The notes: a model not told the origin generated them from the letters alone. 64,000 bases of DNA from Chloracidobacterium sp. N (GCF_018304765.1 NZ_CP072643.1:496001-560000); one strand, 5' to 3'; shown: positions 47,348 to 56,792, counted from the first letter of the stretch. Program-made: numbers and translations.

Positions 47348-48493
47348 ATGAATTTCGTCGCGCTCAAAATGCTCCTTGGCGACCGTTCCAAATTTCTTGG
47401 TCTGGTGTTCTCCATTGCCTTTGCATCATTTCTCATGGCGCACCAGGCATCCATCTTCTCCGGGCTGATGAACCGCACCCGCAGCCAGATCAGGGATATT
47501 CCCGATGCCGATCTGTGGGTGATGGACAAAGAAACCCAGTACATTGATGAAGTCGCCGCGCTCACCACCAACGATCTGTACCGCGTCCGGGGCATTTCCG
47601 GAGTCGAGTGGGCCGTACGGCTCTTCAAGGGTAATCCACGGGTACGCGCGGCAGACGGACGGTTCCGAACCGTCATTCTGATGGGACTCGATGATGAAAC
47701 GCTGGTCGGCGCCCCCCGGCGCATGCTCGTGGGCCGCATTGAAGACCTCCGGCAGCCGGATGCGGTCATCATTGACCGCGCAGGATTTTACTTTTTCTTC
47801 CCCAAGGCCCCGCTCAGCGTCGGACAGGTCATGGAAATGAATGACCGACGGGTGACGATTGTCGGCATCTGCGAAGCCAGCGCGCCGTTCGCCACGTTCC
47901 CCGTCATGTTTACGCGCTACAGCCAGGCCGTGAACTACGTCGGACGTGAGCGCAATCATCTGTCTTTCATTCTGGTCAAGGCCGCCGCTGGCGTGGATAT
48001 TCCCGACCTCTGCCGCCGGATTGGCGAAACCTCCCCAAAGCTCAAAGCCATGACGGGCGAGGCGTTCGAGTGGGAAACCATCGGTTACTACATCCGCAAT
48101 ACGGGCATTCCGGTCAACTTTGGCATTACCGTCCTCATTGCGCTCGTGGTGGGGACGGTCGTGGCCGGGCAGACCTTCTACATCTTCACGATTGAAAACC
48201 TCAAACAGTTTGGCGCCCTCAAGGCCATTGGCGTCACAAACCTGCGGATTGTCAGCATGATCCTGCTGCAAGCGGTGGTAGTGGGCATCATCGGCTATGC
48301 CTTGGGCATGGCCATGTGCGCGGCATTTTTTGATCTGACGCGGGACGCCGCCATTCAACTGCGCGGTTTCATCCTGCTCTGGCAGGTCGCCATCGGCACG
48401 GGCGGCGTCGTGTTTTTCATCGTCCTGCTGGCCAGCCTGCTGAGCATTCGCAAGGTGCTCTTTCTCGAACCCGCCATCGTCTTTCGCGGCTAG
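47348..48493 (+). CDS. DevC-type ABC exporter permease (FtsX-like)
   Basis: 381 residues from the ATG at 47348, with GAGG upstream. The MacB/FtsX topology is present: an N-terminal helix (LVFSIAFASFLMAHQASIFS), a large periplasmic domain, and three C-terminal helices with LKQFGALKAIGVTNLRIVSM. The N-terminus MNFVALKMLLGDRSKFLGLV and AQIRDIPDADLWVMD-like residues follow the DevC family of the cyanobacterial heterocyst-glycolipid exporter. Adjacent genes encode the ATPase, fusion protein and outer-membrane channel. Confidence 0.88.
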   Translation: MNFVALKMLLGDRSKFLGLVFSIAFASFLMAHQASIFSGLMNRTRSQIRDIPDADLWVMDKETQYIDEVAALTTNDLYRVRGISGVEWAVRLFKGNPRVRAADGRFRTVILMGLDDETLVGAPRRMLVGRIEDLRQPDAVIIDRAGFYFFFPKAPLSVGQVMEMNDRRVTIVGICEASAPFATFPVMFTRYSQAVNYVGRERNHLSFILVKAAAGVDIPDLCRRIGETSPKLKAMTGEAFEWETIGYYIRNTGIPVNFGITVLIALVVGTVVAGQTFYIFTIENLKQFGALKAIGVTNLRIVSMILLQAVVVGIIGYALGMAMCAAFFDLTRDAAIQLRGFILLWQVAIGTGGVVFFIVLLASLLSIRKVLFLEPAIVFRG

Positions 48494-48582
48494 GCCGTCG
48501 CGCCCTGGAGATGACGCACATCCCATGACGCATATCCTAAAGGACTTTTTCCCGGATGCAGTGGCTTTGGAGGCCAATGACC

Positions 48583-49329
48583 ATGAACCACACCACACCC
48601 TTGGAACCTGAACGTGGAGGCGTCCTGCCAGCGACCGGAGGCCCGGCCGTTGCCTGCCATGGCGTGACGAAAGTCTTTGGACAGGGTGAATCCAGAACCC
48701 TCGCCCTGCGTGGCGCCGACTTTGAGGCCAGATTTGGTGAAATGACCTTTCTGGTCGGTGAAAGCGGCTCCGGCAAAACAACACTCATCTCCATTATCGC
48801 CGGACTCCTGGAGGCCACCGAAGGTGAAGTTCACGTTCTGGGACAGACGCCCTCGCGGCTGTCCAACACCCGGCAGGTACAGTTTCGCCGGCGGCACCTT
48901 GGTTTTGTCTTTCAGCAGTTCAACCTGCTTCCGGCCCTTACCGCCGCCGAGAACGTCGCCGTCCCCCTGCTGGCGGCCGGCGTGCCGCGCGCCCGTGCGG
49001 TGGCACGTGCCACCGCATTGCTCAGCCAGTTGGGGCTGTCCCATCGGGTATCGAGTTTCCCCTCACAGCTTTCCGGCGGCCAGCAGCAGCGCGTGGCGCT
49101 GGCGCGGGCGGTGATTCACGAACCACGGCTCATTGTGTGCGATGAGCCGACCTCGGCGCTCGATGGTGTCACGGGCCGGGCCGTCATGGAGCTGCTCACC
49201 TCTGTTGCCGTTGGACCGGGCCGTGCCGTCATTGTTGTGACGCACGACAGCCGCATCTTCAACTTTGCCCATGCCATTGCCCACATGGCCGATGGACGGG
49301 TTACACACACGGAAAGGCAGGACGTATGA
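48583..49329 (+). CDS. DevA-type ABC exporter ATP-binding protein
   Basis: About 248 residues from the ATG at 48583, nine bases after GGAGG; ATGs at 48556 and 48577 are alternatives. Walker A is GESGSGKTTLISII, the Q-loop is VFQQFNLLPALTAAENVAVP, the signature LSGGQQQRVALARAV, Walker B LIVCDEPTSALDG and the switch VVTHDSRIF. This is the LolD/MacB/DevA type of ATPase. It overlaps the next gene by 4 bases (ATGA), confirming one operon. Confidence 0.92.
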   Translation: MNHTTPLEPERGGVLPATGGPAVACHGVTKVFGQGESRTLALRGADFEARFGEMTFLVGESGSGKTTLISIIAGLLEATEGEVHVLGQTPSRLSNTRQVQFRRRHLGFVFQQFNLLPALTAAENVAVPLLAAGVPRARAVARATALLSQLGLSHRVSSFPSQLSGGQQQRVALARAVIHEPRLIVCDEPTSALDGVTGRAVMELLTSVAVGPGRAVIVVTHDSRIFNFAHAIAHMADGRVTHTERQDV

Positions 49330-50381
49330 AATTTCAAGTCTGGACACTGCCGCTTGTCACGGTCGCGGCGCTCAGTTATGCGGGCTATTCCGTCTATGTC
49401 TCCCAACCGGTCCGAACAGCCGAACGGCCGCCGGCGCCGCCGCCCCGCGCCGTCCATGCCCGGAGTGTGGCCGGTGTGGGACTCATCGAAGCCAGCAGCG
49501 AAAACATTGCCATCAACACCCCGGTGGCGGGACTCGTGATGCGCGTCTTCGTGGCCGTCGGGGACAGGGTCAAACCCGGCGACCGGCTGTTTGAACTCGA
49601 CGGACGTGACCTTCAGGCGGAGCTTCTGGTGCGGCGCCAGTCCCTGGCGGTGGCGCGCGCCCGGCTGGAGCGCCTCGAACAGGCGCCATGGAGCGCCGAC
49701 CGCCCGGCCCTTGCCGCGCGGGTACAGGAAACCGCCGCGCAACTGGCGGATGCCGAAGGAAACCTCAAACGTATCGAGCAGGTTGCCGACCAGCGCGCGG
49801 TCCGCACCGAAGAAGTCGAGCAGCGCCGTTTTGCGGTTGCCGCCGCCAAAGCGCGTCATGAGGAAGCCCAGGCCCAGCTTGCGCGGCTGGAGGCCGGCAC
49901 GTGGAAAGCCGATCTCGATGTCGCCCGCAGCGAGGTCAAACTGGCGGAAGCCCATGTGAAGCGGATTGAAACCGATCTCGAACGCCTGACCATCCGTGCG
50001 CTGACCGACGGCACCATCCTTCAGTGCAACGTTCATCCCGGCGAATATGCCCAGGCCGGTCAACTGACGAAGCCGCTTCTCATTCTGGGGAGCGCCGATC
50101 AGCTCCATGTCCGGGTGGAAATTGACGAGAACGAAGCCCACAAAGTGCGTCCTGGTTCCAAGGCCGTCGGCTACCTACGTGGGCAGGCCAACGTGGCCCT
50201 GCCGCTGGAGTTCGTTCGCCAGGAACCGCTGGTCATTCCCAAGAAATCACTCACCGGTGATGCCACCGAGCGGGTGGATACCCGGGTGTTCCAGGTGATT
50301 TACCGCGTGACCACGAAGGACACCCCGATTTTCGTCGGGCAACAAATGGATGTTTACATTGACCAGGGAGGGCAGCCATGA
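49326..50381 (+). CDS. DevB/HlyD-type membrane fusion protein
   Basis: 351 residues. A single N-terminal helix (WTLPLVTVAALSYAGYSVYV) anchors it. The lipoyl-like half motif is INTPVAGLVMRVFVAVGDRV plus KPGDRLFELDGRDLQAELLV. A long alpha-hairpin (residues ~100-215) follows and then the beta-barrel part (TIRALTDGTILQCNVHPGEY, VRVEIDENEAHKVRPGSKAV). It should bridge the DevC/DevA pump to the TolC-like channel. Start ATG overlaps the ATPase stop; its stop overlaps the next start. Confidence 0.9.
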   Translation: MKFQVWTLPLVTVAALSYAGYSVYVSQPVRTAERPPAPPPRAVHARSVAGVGLIEASSENIAINTPVAGLVMRVFVAVGDRVKPGDRLFELDGRDLQAELLVRRQSLAVARARLERLEQAPWSADRPALAARVQETAAQLADAEGNLKRIEQVADQRAVRTEEVEQRRFAVAAAKARHEEAQAQLARLEAGTWKADLDVARSEVKLAEAHVKRIETDLERLTIRALTDGTILQCNVHPGEYAQAGQLTKPLLILGSADQLHVRVEIDENEAHKVRPGSKAVGYLRGQANVALPLEFVRQEPLVIPKKSLTGDATERVDTRVFQVIYRVTTKDTPIFVGQQMDVYIDQGGQP

Positions 50382-51811
50382 CAGGTGATGTACCGAAGGA
50401 CTGGCTTCGCGCCGGAGCGACACTGTGCCTTGCCGTGGTGGTTGCCGGTTGTGCGGCCAGACCGCCGATTCGCAAAGTCGTCGTCGAGACGCCTTCCGCC
50501 TGGACCTCACCCATGGGCGAGGGGGTTTCACCACAATCCGCCAGACTCGACACCTGGTGGACACACTTTCATGACGCGCAATTGACGCACCTCGTGGAAC
50601 GCGCCCTCAACGCGAACCTTGACATTCGCATCGCCCTGGCGCGGGTTCGGGAAGCACGCGGACAGGCTGGTGTGGAAGCCTCCACCCAGCGCCCGAACCT
50701 CTCGGCCGCAGCCAGTACGCAACGCCTCCGTGGCGGGCTTCCCCAGGGTATCGGACGGATCACCAACCTGCCCGGCATTTCCAGCGAAACAGGTATCTTC
50801 CAACTCGGCTTCGATGCCAGTTGGGAACTTGATTTCTTTGGTGGCACACGGTTGCTGACCCTGGCAACCCGCGAGGACGCCCGTGCGGCCGAAGAAGCCA
50901 TGCATGGCATACGGCTCATGACGGCAGCCGAAGTGGCTCGGATTTACATCGATCTGTGCGGAGCGCAGCAGAAACTGGCACTGGTGCGGCAGCAGCTCCA
51001 AATCCAAGGTGACATCCTGGAACTCACCCGCACACGGTTTCAGGCCGGGCTGACCTCGCAGCTTGACGTGACACGTGCAGCGGCACAGTGGGAGGAACTG
51101 CGGGCGGCCGTGCCGCCCCTCGAAGCCAGCATCCGCGACAGCCTGTACCGCTTGAGCGTCCTGGTGGGAACGCCCCCCGGAACCCTGGCCGAACCTCTGA
51201 CCGAGAGCGCGTCCCGGCCCATGTCTCCACCGGAGATTCCCGTCGGCCTTCCCTCCGACCTCCTGCAGCGCCGACCCGACATCCGACAGGCGGAAGCCGA
51301 ACTGGCGGCTGCCCTGGCGCGGCTCGGCGCGGCCAGAACGGACCGGTTTCCAAAGTTTGCCCTGACGGCCGGTGTCGGGCGTCAGGCCACAAGCGTGGCC
51401 GGATTGACCCTTGGCGCCGGAAATTTCTTTGCCGCCGGCCCGACGGTCCGGCTGCCTATCCTGACCGGCGGACGCATCCGCAACCAGATTGCGGTGCGTG
51501 ATGCGCAGACCGAGCAGGCCGCCCTCCGGTATGAACAAACCGTGCTCCGCGCTTTCGAGGAAGTCGAGCGCGCGCTGGTGAGCTACCTCCGCGAAGGTGA
51601 GCGGCGGCGCGCGCTGGCCGCGGCGACAGAAGAGCAACGGGAGAGCGCCCGCCTGGCCGAAGTCCGTTATGCCAGCGGGCTGGAAGACTTCACGACCGTT
51701 CTGGAAGCGCGCCGCGGACAACTTTCCAGCGCCCTCGACCAGATTGAAAGCGAAACCCAGCAACTGCGCCAGGCCGTCGCCCTTTACAAGGCGCTGGGTG
51801 GAGGCTGGTGA
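50378..51811 (+). CDS. TolC/NodT-family outer-membrane efflux lipoprotein
   Basis: 477 residues. The N-terminal lipobox VVVAGCAARP marks a lipoprotein. Two related halves carry the OEP pattern: LTHLVERALNANLDIRIALA, VREARGQAGVEASTQRPNLS, DASWELDFFGGTRLLTLA and LPSDLLQRRPDIRQAEAELA, LPILTGGRIRNQIAVRDAQT, YASGLEDFTTVLEARRGQLS. It forms the trimeric outer-membrane exit duct for the upstream ABC exporter. Start ATG overlaps the fusion-protein stop. The convergent ggt2 ends 12 bases away. Confidence 0.94.
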   Translation: MTGDVPKDWLRAGATLCLAVVVAGCAARPPIRKVVVETPSAWTSPMGEGVSPQSARLDTWWTHFHDAQLTHLVERALNANLDIRIALARVREARGQAGVEASTQRPNLSAAASTQRLRGGLPQGIGRITNLPGISSETGIFQLGFDASWELDFFGGTRLLTLATREDARAAEEAMHGIRLMTAAEVARIYIDLCGAQQKLALVRQQLQIQGDILELTRTRFQAGLTSQLDVTRAAAQWEELRAAVPPLEASIRDSLYRLSVLVGTPPGTLAEPLTESASRPMSPPEIPVGLPSDLLQRRPDIRQAEAELAAALARLGAARTDRFPKFALTAGVGRQATSVAGLTLGAGNFFAAGPTVRLPILTGGRIRNQIAVRDAQTEQAALRYEQTVLRAFEEVERALVSYLREGERRRALAAATEEQRESARLAEVRYASGLEDFTTVLEARRGQLSSALDQIESETQQLRQAVALYKALGGGW

Positions 51812-51822
51812 TTGACCGTTTT

Positions 51823-53556
51823 TCAGTATCCAACCGCGAGGGCGTCAGGGTTGCGGGGGTCACTGGCGCCCAACCGGATGCCGGTTTCATCAATCATGAC
51901 GCCTTCCGCATCACCGTTGTAGCGCGGCACGATGTCCAGCCGGTGTCCTTTGGCCTCCAGCGCGCGTCTGGTGTCGGCGGTCATCCCATAAGGCTCCCAC
52001 ATCACCACATCCGGCAGCCACTGGTGATGCAGACGCGGCGCATCAATGGCCTGCTGAAGGTTCATCCGGTGGTCAATGATGTTGATGACCACCTGCACCA
52101 CGGTGGAAATGATGGTCGGCCCGCCGGGACTGCCAATGGCAAACCAGGGCCGGCCCTCCTTGAGAACAATCGTCGGCGTCATGGACGACAGCGGACGCTT
52201 GCCGGGCGCAATGCAGTTGGCTTCTCCCTGCACCAACTGGTAGTAGTTCGGCGCCCCCGGCTTGGCCGCAAAATCATCCATTTCGTTGTTGAGCAGAATG
52301 CCTGTCCCCGGCACGGTCACGCCCGACCCGTAGGGACCATTGAGCGTGTAGGTATTTGTCACGATGTTGCCTTCGGTATCCACGACGGTGAAATGCGTCG
52401 TTTCACTGGCCTCCGAAACCGGCGCGTCCAGCCCCGGTCGGATGTCGGCGCTGGGTGTGGCGCGCTGCGGATCAATCGTCGCGCGGCGCGCCCGGGCGTA
52501 GTCTTTTGAGATGAGTTCCGCAACCGGAACGGTGACGAAATCGGGATCGCCCATCAGGGTGGCGCGGTCGGCGAAGGCGCGTCGCATCGCCTCGATGAGC
52601 AGATGGCTGGCTTCCGCCGAGCCGGCCCCAAGGGCGGCCAGGTTGTCGCCTTCGAGCTGGTTGAGCACGTTGAGCAGCACGATGCCGCCGGAGCTGGGCG
52701 GCGGGAAGGTGATGATCTCGTACCCCCGGTACGTCCCCCGGAGTGGCTCGCGTTCCACCGGACGGTAGTTCTTCAGATCATCGAGGGTGATGTAACCACC
52801 ATTGGCGGCCATGGCGGCAGCAATCCGCCGGGCGGTTTCGCCTTCGTAAAACTCGCGCGGTCCGCGCTTTTCCAGGCGCGCCAGCGTGGCCGCCAGTTCC
52901 GGCTGGCGGAACACTTCGCCCTCCGCGTAGTAGTTACCGTCCCGACGGAAAATCCGGCGGCTGTCGGGAAACCTGTCCAACCGCTCAGCCATACGCAGGC
53001 CGCGGGAGAAAGCGTAACTGACCGGAAACCCCTCCTGTGCCAGCCGCCGGGCCGGGGCCACAACCTGCGCCCATTTCAGCCGCCCGTACTTGCGCAGTGC
53101 CAGATCGAAACCGGCCACCGTACCGGGAACCCCCACGGCAGCATAGCCCAGGGTTGATTTCTCCGGGATGGGATTGCCGTTGGCGTCAAGGTACATGTTG
53201 CGGCTTGCCCGGGCCGGCGCGGTTTCACGGTAGTCAATGGCCGTTGTCCGGCCGTCCGCCATGCGGATGAGCATGAAGCCGCCGCCGCCGATGTTGCCGG
53301 CAACCGGGAAGGTCACGGCCAGCGCCAGCCCGACGGCTACGGCGGCATCCACGGCATTGCCGCCTTCCTGCAGAATTTTCACCCCGACCTGCGAGGCAAA
53401 CGAACTGGACGAGGCCACCATGGCGCGCCTGGCGCGCACCGGCTGCCGCGCCACCTGCCCTTTCATCTGTGGCGGCAACAGGGCGGCGACGCAGACCAGG
53501 ATCAGGAAGCTGCGTCCGGCCAGCTTCCAAAACAGCGGTATCGAACAGGGTTTCAT
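51823..53556 (-). CDS. ggt: gamma-glutamyltransferase (Ntn-hydrolase), second copy
   Basis: 577 residues from the ATG at 53556. A signal peptide (SFLILVCVAALLPPQMKGQ) precedes the family blocks GGNAVDAAVAVGLALAVTFP, VAGNIGGGGFMLIRMADGRT, the nucleophile segment ASETTHFTVVDTEGNIV, NEMDDFAAKPGAPNYYQLVQ and AIGSPGGPTIISTVVQVVIN. It is closer to the classical E. coli Ggt type than the copy at 44290: it has the NNEMDDF lid and PLSSMTPT blocks. Both probably act in the periplasm on glutathione-like peptides. Confidence 0.95.
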   Translation of the reverse strand: MKPCSIPLFWKLAGRSFLILVCVAALLPPQMKGQVARQPVRARRAMVASSSSFASQVGVKILQEGGNAVDAAVAVGLALAVTFPVAGNIGGGGFMLIRMADGRTTAIDYRETAPARASRNMYLDANGNPIPEKSTLGYAAVGVPGTVAGFDLALRKYGRLKWAQVVAPARRLAQEGFPVSYAFSRGLRMAERLDRFPDSRRIFRRDGNYYAEGEVFRQPELAATLARLEKRGPREFYEGETARRIAAAMAANGGYITLDDLKNYRPVEREPLRGTYRGYEIITFPPPSSGGIVLLNVLNQLEGDNLAALGAGSAEASHLLIEAMRRAFADRATLMGDPDFVTVPVAELISKDYARARRATIDPQRATPSADIRPGLDAPVSEASETTHFTVVDTEGNIVTNTYTLNGPYGSGVTVPGTGILLNNEMDDFAAKPGAPNYYQLVQGEANCIAPGKRPLSSMTPTIVLKEGRPWFAIGSPGGPTIISTVVQVVINIIDHRMNLQQAIDAPRLHHQWLPDVVMWEPYGMTADTRRALEAKGHRLDIVPRYNGDAEGVMIDETGIRLGASDPRNPDALAVGY

Positions 53557-53587
53557 CAGGAATGGGCCACGGTTGGTTACAGCCCTT

Positions 53588-54556
53588 TCAGGGCTTGGGT
53601 TTGACACTGAGCACCACGAAGTCGCCGAGTTTGCCAAAGCGCGCCACGTCAAACGTTTCCGGGTCATCGGCATCGGCGACGACCGTCACCATGAGCATGC
53701 GGGTACCCTTGCGGTAGGTCGCCAGGTGCTCTGGAATCCCCAGACCTTCTTCACTGTGGAAGCGTCCGTTGAGGTGAATGACAAGGGCGCGTGGCACCTG
53801 GGCGAGGGTTTCCGCAATGGCATGGGCCATCCCGGCATCCCACAGCGACTGGGCATCGAGCATGCGCGAAAGGTTCGGCATCTGGCGTTCCCCGTCGCCG
53901 CCTGCCGCGCCGTGCATCCCGGCCATCAGGCTGCGGAATTTGGCTTCGTAATCGGCCGAAGCAGCCCCGTAGGGCAACGGCGGCAGCAGCGCCCGGGCCG
54001 GCTGGGAAAGCCTGGTCAGGGCGTCGCGCCCTTCACGTCCGACGAGGTTCACGTAGCGGCGGGGCGGATTGGCCGCCACGACCGGCAGGCGCTGGGCTCT
54101 GGCGAACTCCACCAGCGGACGATAGTCGCTCTGGTAGTTGTTCCACGGACGACTGCACGCCAGAAACTGGGTTTCGGGAATGAGACCGGCCAGATACTCA
54201 TCGAGAACAAGCTGCACGTCCCGCTCGAACATCTCCAGCGAGAGCACCACCTGCCGCTTTTCGGCGGCGGTATCCGTACCGTAGCGCGCGTGGGCAGCCT
54301 GAAGCAGGTCGCGCTGGAGCGCGTGCGCGCCGGGGTCATCGTGGGACTCGCCAATGAACACCACCTCGACCCGCGCCAGGGCGGCCACAATGTCATCGAG
54401 CGTGGCCGGCTGGCCGTCCGGCTTGTAAATGCGGTATGGCGGCGAGGTTGCCTGACCTTGGATTTGTTGTGACATCGCGCCTCCCAACACGAACCATCCG
54501 ATGAGGGCATACACCACCCAACCAGGTCTGCCTTTGCGCATGGCGGAATACCTCAT
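53588..54556 (-). CDS. ChaN-like lipoprotein/heme-binding family protein
   Basis: 322 residues from the ATG at 54556, which overlaps the upstream stop (ATGA) and has AAAGG upstream; ATG 54541 with GAGG is an alternative. After a signal-like helix (VVYALIGWFVLGGAMSQQ) come the ChaN blocks VEVVFIGESHDDPGAHALQR, VLSLEMFERDVQLVLDEYLA, LPVVAANPPRRYVNLVGREG and QSLWDAGMAHAIAETLAQVP. ChaN proteins bind heme in some bacteria; the role here is unproven. It is the third gene of an overlapping minus-strand set. Confidence 0.85.
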   Translation of the reverse strand: MRYSAMRKGRPGWVVYALIGWFVLGGAMSQQIQGQATSPPYRIYKPDGQPATLDDIVAALARVEVVFIGESHDDPGAHALQRDLLQAAHARYGTDTAAEKRQVVLSLEMFERDVQLVLDEYLAGLIPETQFLACSRPWNNYQSDYRPLVEFARAQRLPVVAANPPRRYVNLVGREGRDALTRLSQPARALLPPLPYGAASADYEAKFRSLMAGMHGAAGGDGERQMPNLSRMLDAQSLWDAGMAHAIAETLAQVPRALVIHLNGRFHSEEGLGIPEHLATYRKGTRMLMVTVVADADDPETFDVARFGKLGDFVVLSVKPKP

Positions 54557-55530
54557 TTCAGAGCCTTTACCGGACGGGGCAGGACAGACGGTGACAGCGT
54601 ACGCCAGCAAAAGCCAAAGGCCGCCTCGCTGCGCGCAAGGAGAAAAGCCCAGCCGTGACCGCCGGAAGCCAGCGTAAACTCGTGGGGTATGCCAAGGGAC
54701 TCCAGGGTTTCATGCAGCCGCTGATTGCCGACATCAAAGCGGTAGCGGTCTTCCGAGCCAACGTCGAAGTAGATTTTGAGCTGGCGCAGGGCCGCAGCCT
54801 GCCGGCGCGCCAGCGTCAGAGGACTGTGCTGGTCAAAAAACTCCGGGTCCGGCGGATCGCCATACAGTTTGGTGGCGAGTCCGTAGCGCCACGTTCCGAT
54901 GCGGTCATCGGCTCCCTGGGACGGCCGTGGCACCTCGGTAAAAATCGCAGCACAGTGTGCAGCAACACCGGCAAAAAGCTGCGGATGCTTGAACGCAATC
55001 AGCAAAGCGCCATAGCCACCCATGGAAATGCCGGCCATCAGACGGCCGGCGCGCGTGCCGAGCGTGCGGTACCGCTGCTCGATGAAGGGCAGAAAGTCCT
55101 GCACGATGGCGTCTTCGTAGCGTTCGCCCTGCCTGGCATTGATGTAGAAGCTGTTTTCACCGCGTGGGATGGCCACGATGAATTCGCCCACCTGCCCCCT
55201 GGCGCGCAGGGCATCCAGCGCTGCCTGGACACCCCGGCGCTCCCAGTCACGCTCGTCATTGAACATGCCGTGCAGAAAAATGACGAGCGGGTAACGCCGC
55301 TCCGGCGACGTGCGGTATGACGGCGGCAGCGACACCGCATAAGGCACCTCCCGCCCCAGGCTGGCCGAGTGAAACACCCCGTAGTCCATCGCGTCCGTCT
55401 TTCCCGGAAGCGGCTCTGTCGGCGTCTGAACCGCCTGCCCCACCGCCGCCGTGCCAGACAGGCCAACCCACCCCAGAAGCCACAGCCAACCCAGAAACCA
55501 CAGCCGGTTCAGGCTTCGGATAGGCTTCAT
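54553..55530 (-). CDS. secreted esterase (esterase D / tributyrin esterase family)
   Basis: 325 residues. The signal peptide (LWFLGWLWLLGWVGLSGTAA) leads to an alpha/beta-hydrolase: VPYAVSLPPSYRTSPERRYP, IFLHGMFNDERDWERRGVQA, nucleophile MAGISMGGYGALLIAFKHPQ, acidic residue in YFDVGSEDRYRFD and His in LASGGHGWAFLL. It resembles S-formylglutathione-hydrolase/tributyrin esterases but is exported. Start and stop overlap both neighbours by 4 bases. Confidence 0.9.
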   Translation of the reverse strand: MKPIRSLNRLWFLGWLWLLGWVGLSGTAAVGQAVQTPTEPLPGKTDAMDYGVFHSASLGREVPYAVSLPPSYRTSPERRYPLVIFLHGMFNDERDWERRGVQAALDALRARGQVGEFIVAIPRGENSFYINARQGERYEDAIVQDFLPFIEQRYRTLGTRAGRLMAGISMGGYGALLIAFKHPQLFAGVAAHCAAIFTEVPRPSQGADDRIGTWRYGLATKLYGDPPDPEFFDQHSPLTLARRQAAALRQLKIYFDVGSEDRYRFDVGNQRLHETLESLGIPHEFTLASGGHGWAFLLARSEAAFGFCWRTLSPSVLPRPVKALK

Positions 55531-55931
55531 GACGCGCTGGAGCCTGACGAGGACGCGCCAGCGGCAGGCGGTGTCGTGGGAAAGTGGTTGAGGTTGAGGC
55601 GCTCGGCGCAGCGATCCGACAGGTCAATCATGGCCGCAGCATTGATGGCGGCCGCAATGCAGATGGTTTCGCTGATTTCTTCCTTGGTCGCCCCCAGTTC
55701 GAGCGCTTTCTTCATGTGACCGTCCAGACAGCCTTCGCACTTGGCCACCAGCGAAGCCGCAATCGAGATGAGTTCCTGGATTTTCGGATCGAGCACCCGC
55801 CGCTCCGGGGTGTAATACAGCTCTTTGTAGTAAGCCCCATAGACTTTCTTCATGCGCGGTTCAAGCATGGAATAGGAATTGGTCGGGGCACTTCCAGCGG
55901 TTGGAATCAACGGCTCCTGCGTGTCAGACAT
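55527..55931 (-). CDS. carboxymuconolactone decarboxylase / AhpD-like protein
   Basis: 134 residues. LDPKIQELISIAASLVAKCE, GCLDGHMKKALELGATKEEI and SETICIAAAINAAAMIDLSD give the all-helical CMD/AhpD fold with the redox pair C-E-G-C and a nearby His. Such proteins act as alkylhydroperoxidase partners or unknown thiol enzymes. The long N- and C-terminal Ser/Pro tails are likely disordered. It starts the overlapping set with the esterase and ChaN-like genes. Confidence 0.9.
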   Translation of the reverse strand: MSDTQEPLIPTAGSAPTNSYSMLEPRMKKVYGAYYKELYYTPERRVLDPKIQELISIAASLVAKCEGCLDGHMKKALELGATKEEISETICIAAAINAAAMIDLSDRCAERLNLNHFPTTPPAAGASSSGSSAS

Positions 55932-56074
55932 GAACGTTACTTTCCCCTGTAGGCCTGGCTCCGGGCGGGCCAGTCATGGCAGCGCCAGCGCAAAAAACAC
56001 AGCAGCGCCAGCCGGCAAAAGGTTTGGCAGGAGGCAGAAACGGCGGCAAGCCCGCCGGCTCACCGCCGTGTACC

Positions 56075-56725
56075 TCACTTCGTCTTCACCATCTCCAGTT
56101 TTTCGGTAAAGGAGCGGTCGCCGTAGTTGATGGTCATCTCGACCATGTTCTTCCTGAACACAAGCGAAATCCGCATGGCGTCGCTCTGGGGTGCGCCGGG
56201 TGTGAATTCAATGGGGCGCGAAGCCACGATGGGACCATCGGGCGTCTCGGTAAAGACGTTGCCCGGCACGAGAAACGTTCCGCCCTCGCTGCGCGGCTGG
56301 AAGCTGCGCACCTGCATCCCCATTTTGGGAGCAAGCCCCTTGGGCACGATGGTCAGAACATAGTCGCCCGGCTCAAATTCCCGACCGAAAAACTTGACGC
56401 GGGTCTTGAGGGTCAGATGGGCCACGGGCCAGGTCCGGGTGCTGTAGAACTGGTTGCCGCCATTTTCAATGTAACCAAAGGTCTGCGCTCCCCAAGGCAG
56501 GTTCAGATAGCGAACCATCACGGCATCGGCCACGTTGCCGAGCCTGGCTGAGGTCGTCTGAATGGTCGTCGCCTTGCGGGGATCGTTTTCACCCATCCCC
56601 ATCTGCCCTTGCCCCATCTGCGCCGGGGCCGCCGGCTGCGCCAGGGCCGCAGGCGGGAAGGTTCCGGCAGAACTCAAGCCCAGCAGGGCCACCAGGGTCA
56701 ACGCTCCGGTACGAACAACGGTCAT
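56075..56725 (-). CDS. exported protein of unknown function, possibly DUF2911-like
   Basis: 216 residues from the ATG at 56725, with AGAGGA upstream. The longer frame to 57046 is an antisense shadow. A signal peptide (TLVALLGLSSAGTFPPAALA) is followed by a Met/Gly/Gln-rich stretch and a beta-rich domain: VMVRYLNLPWGAQTFGYIEN, RTWPVAHLTLKTRVKFFGRE, FEPGDYVLTIVPKG. The GDYVLTI block recalls DUF2911, but the match is weak. Likely periplasmic. Confidence 0.65.
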   Translation of the reverse strand: MTVVRTGALTLVALLGLSSAGTFPPAALAQPAAPAQMGQGQMGMGENDPRKATTIQTTSARLGNVADAVMVRYLNLPWGAQTFGYIENGGNQFYSTRTWPVAHLTLKTRVKFFGREFEPGDYVLTIVPKGLAPKMGMQVRSFQPRSEGGTFLVPGNVFTETPDGPIVASRPIEFTPGAPQSDAMRISLVFRKNMVEMTINYGDRSFTEKLEMVKTK

Positions 56726-56792
56726 TGGATTTTTCCTCTCGGAATGGATTGAAGGTTTTCGAGGCGTTTCATCAAACGCATCACACGCTTTC

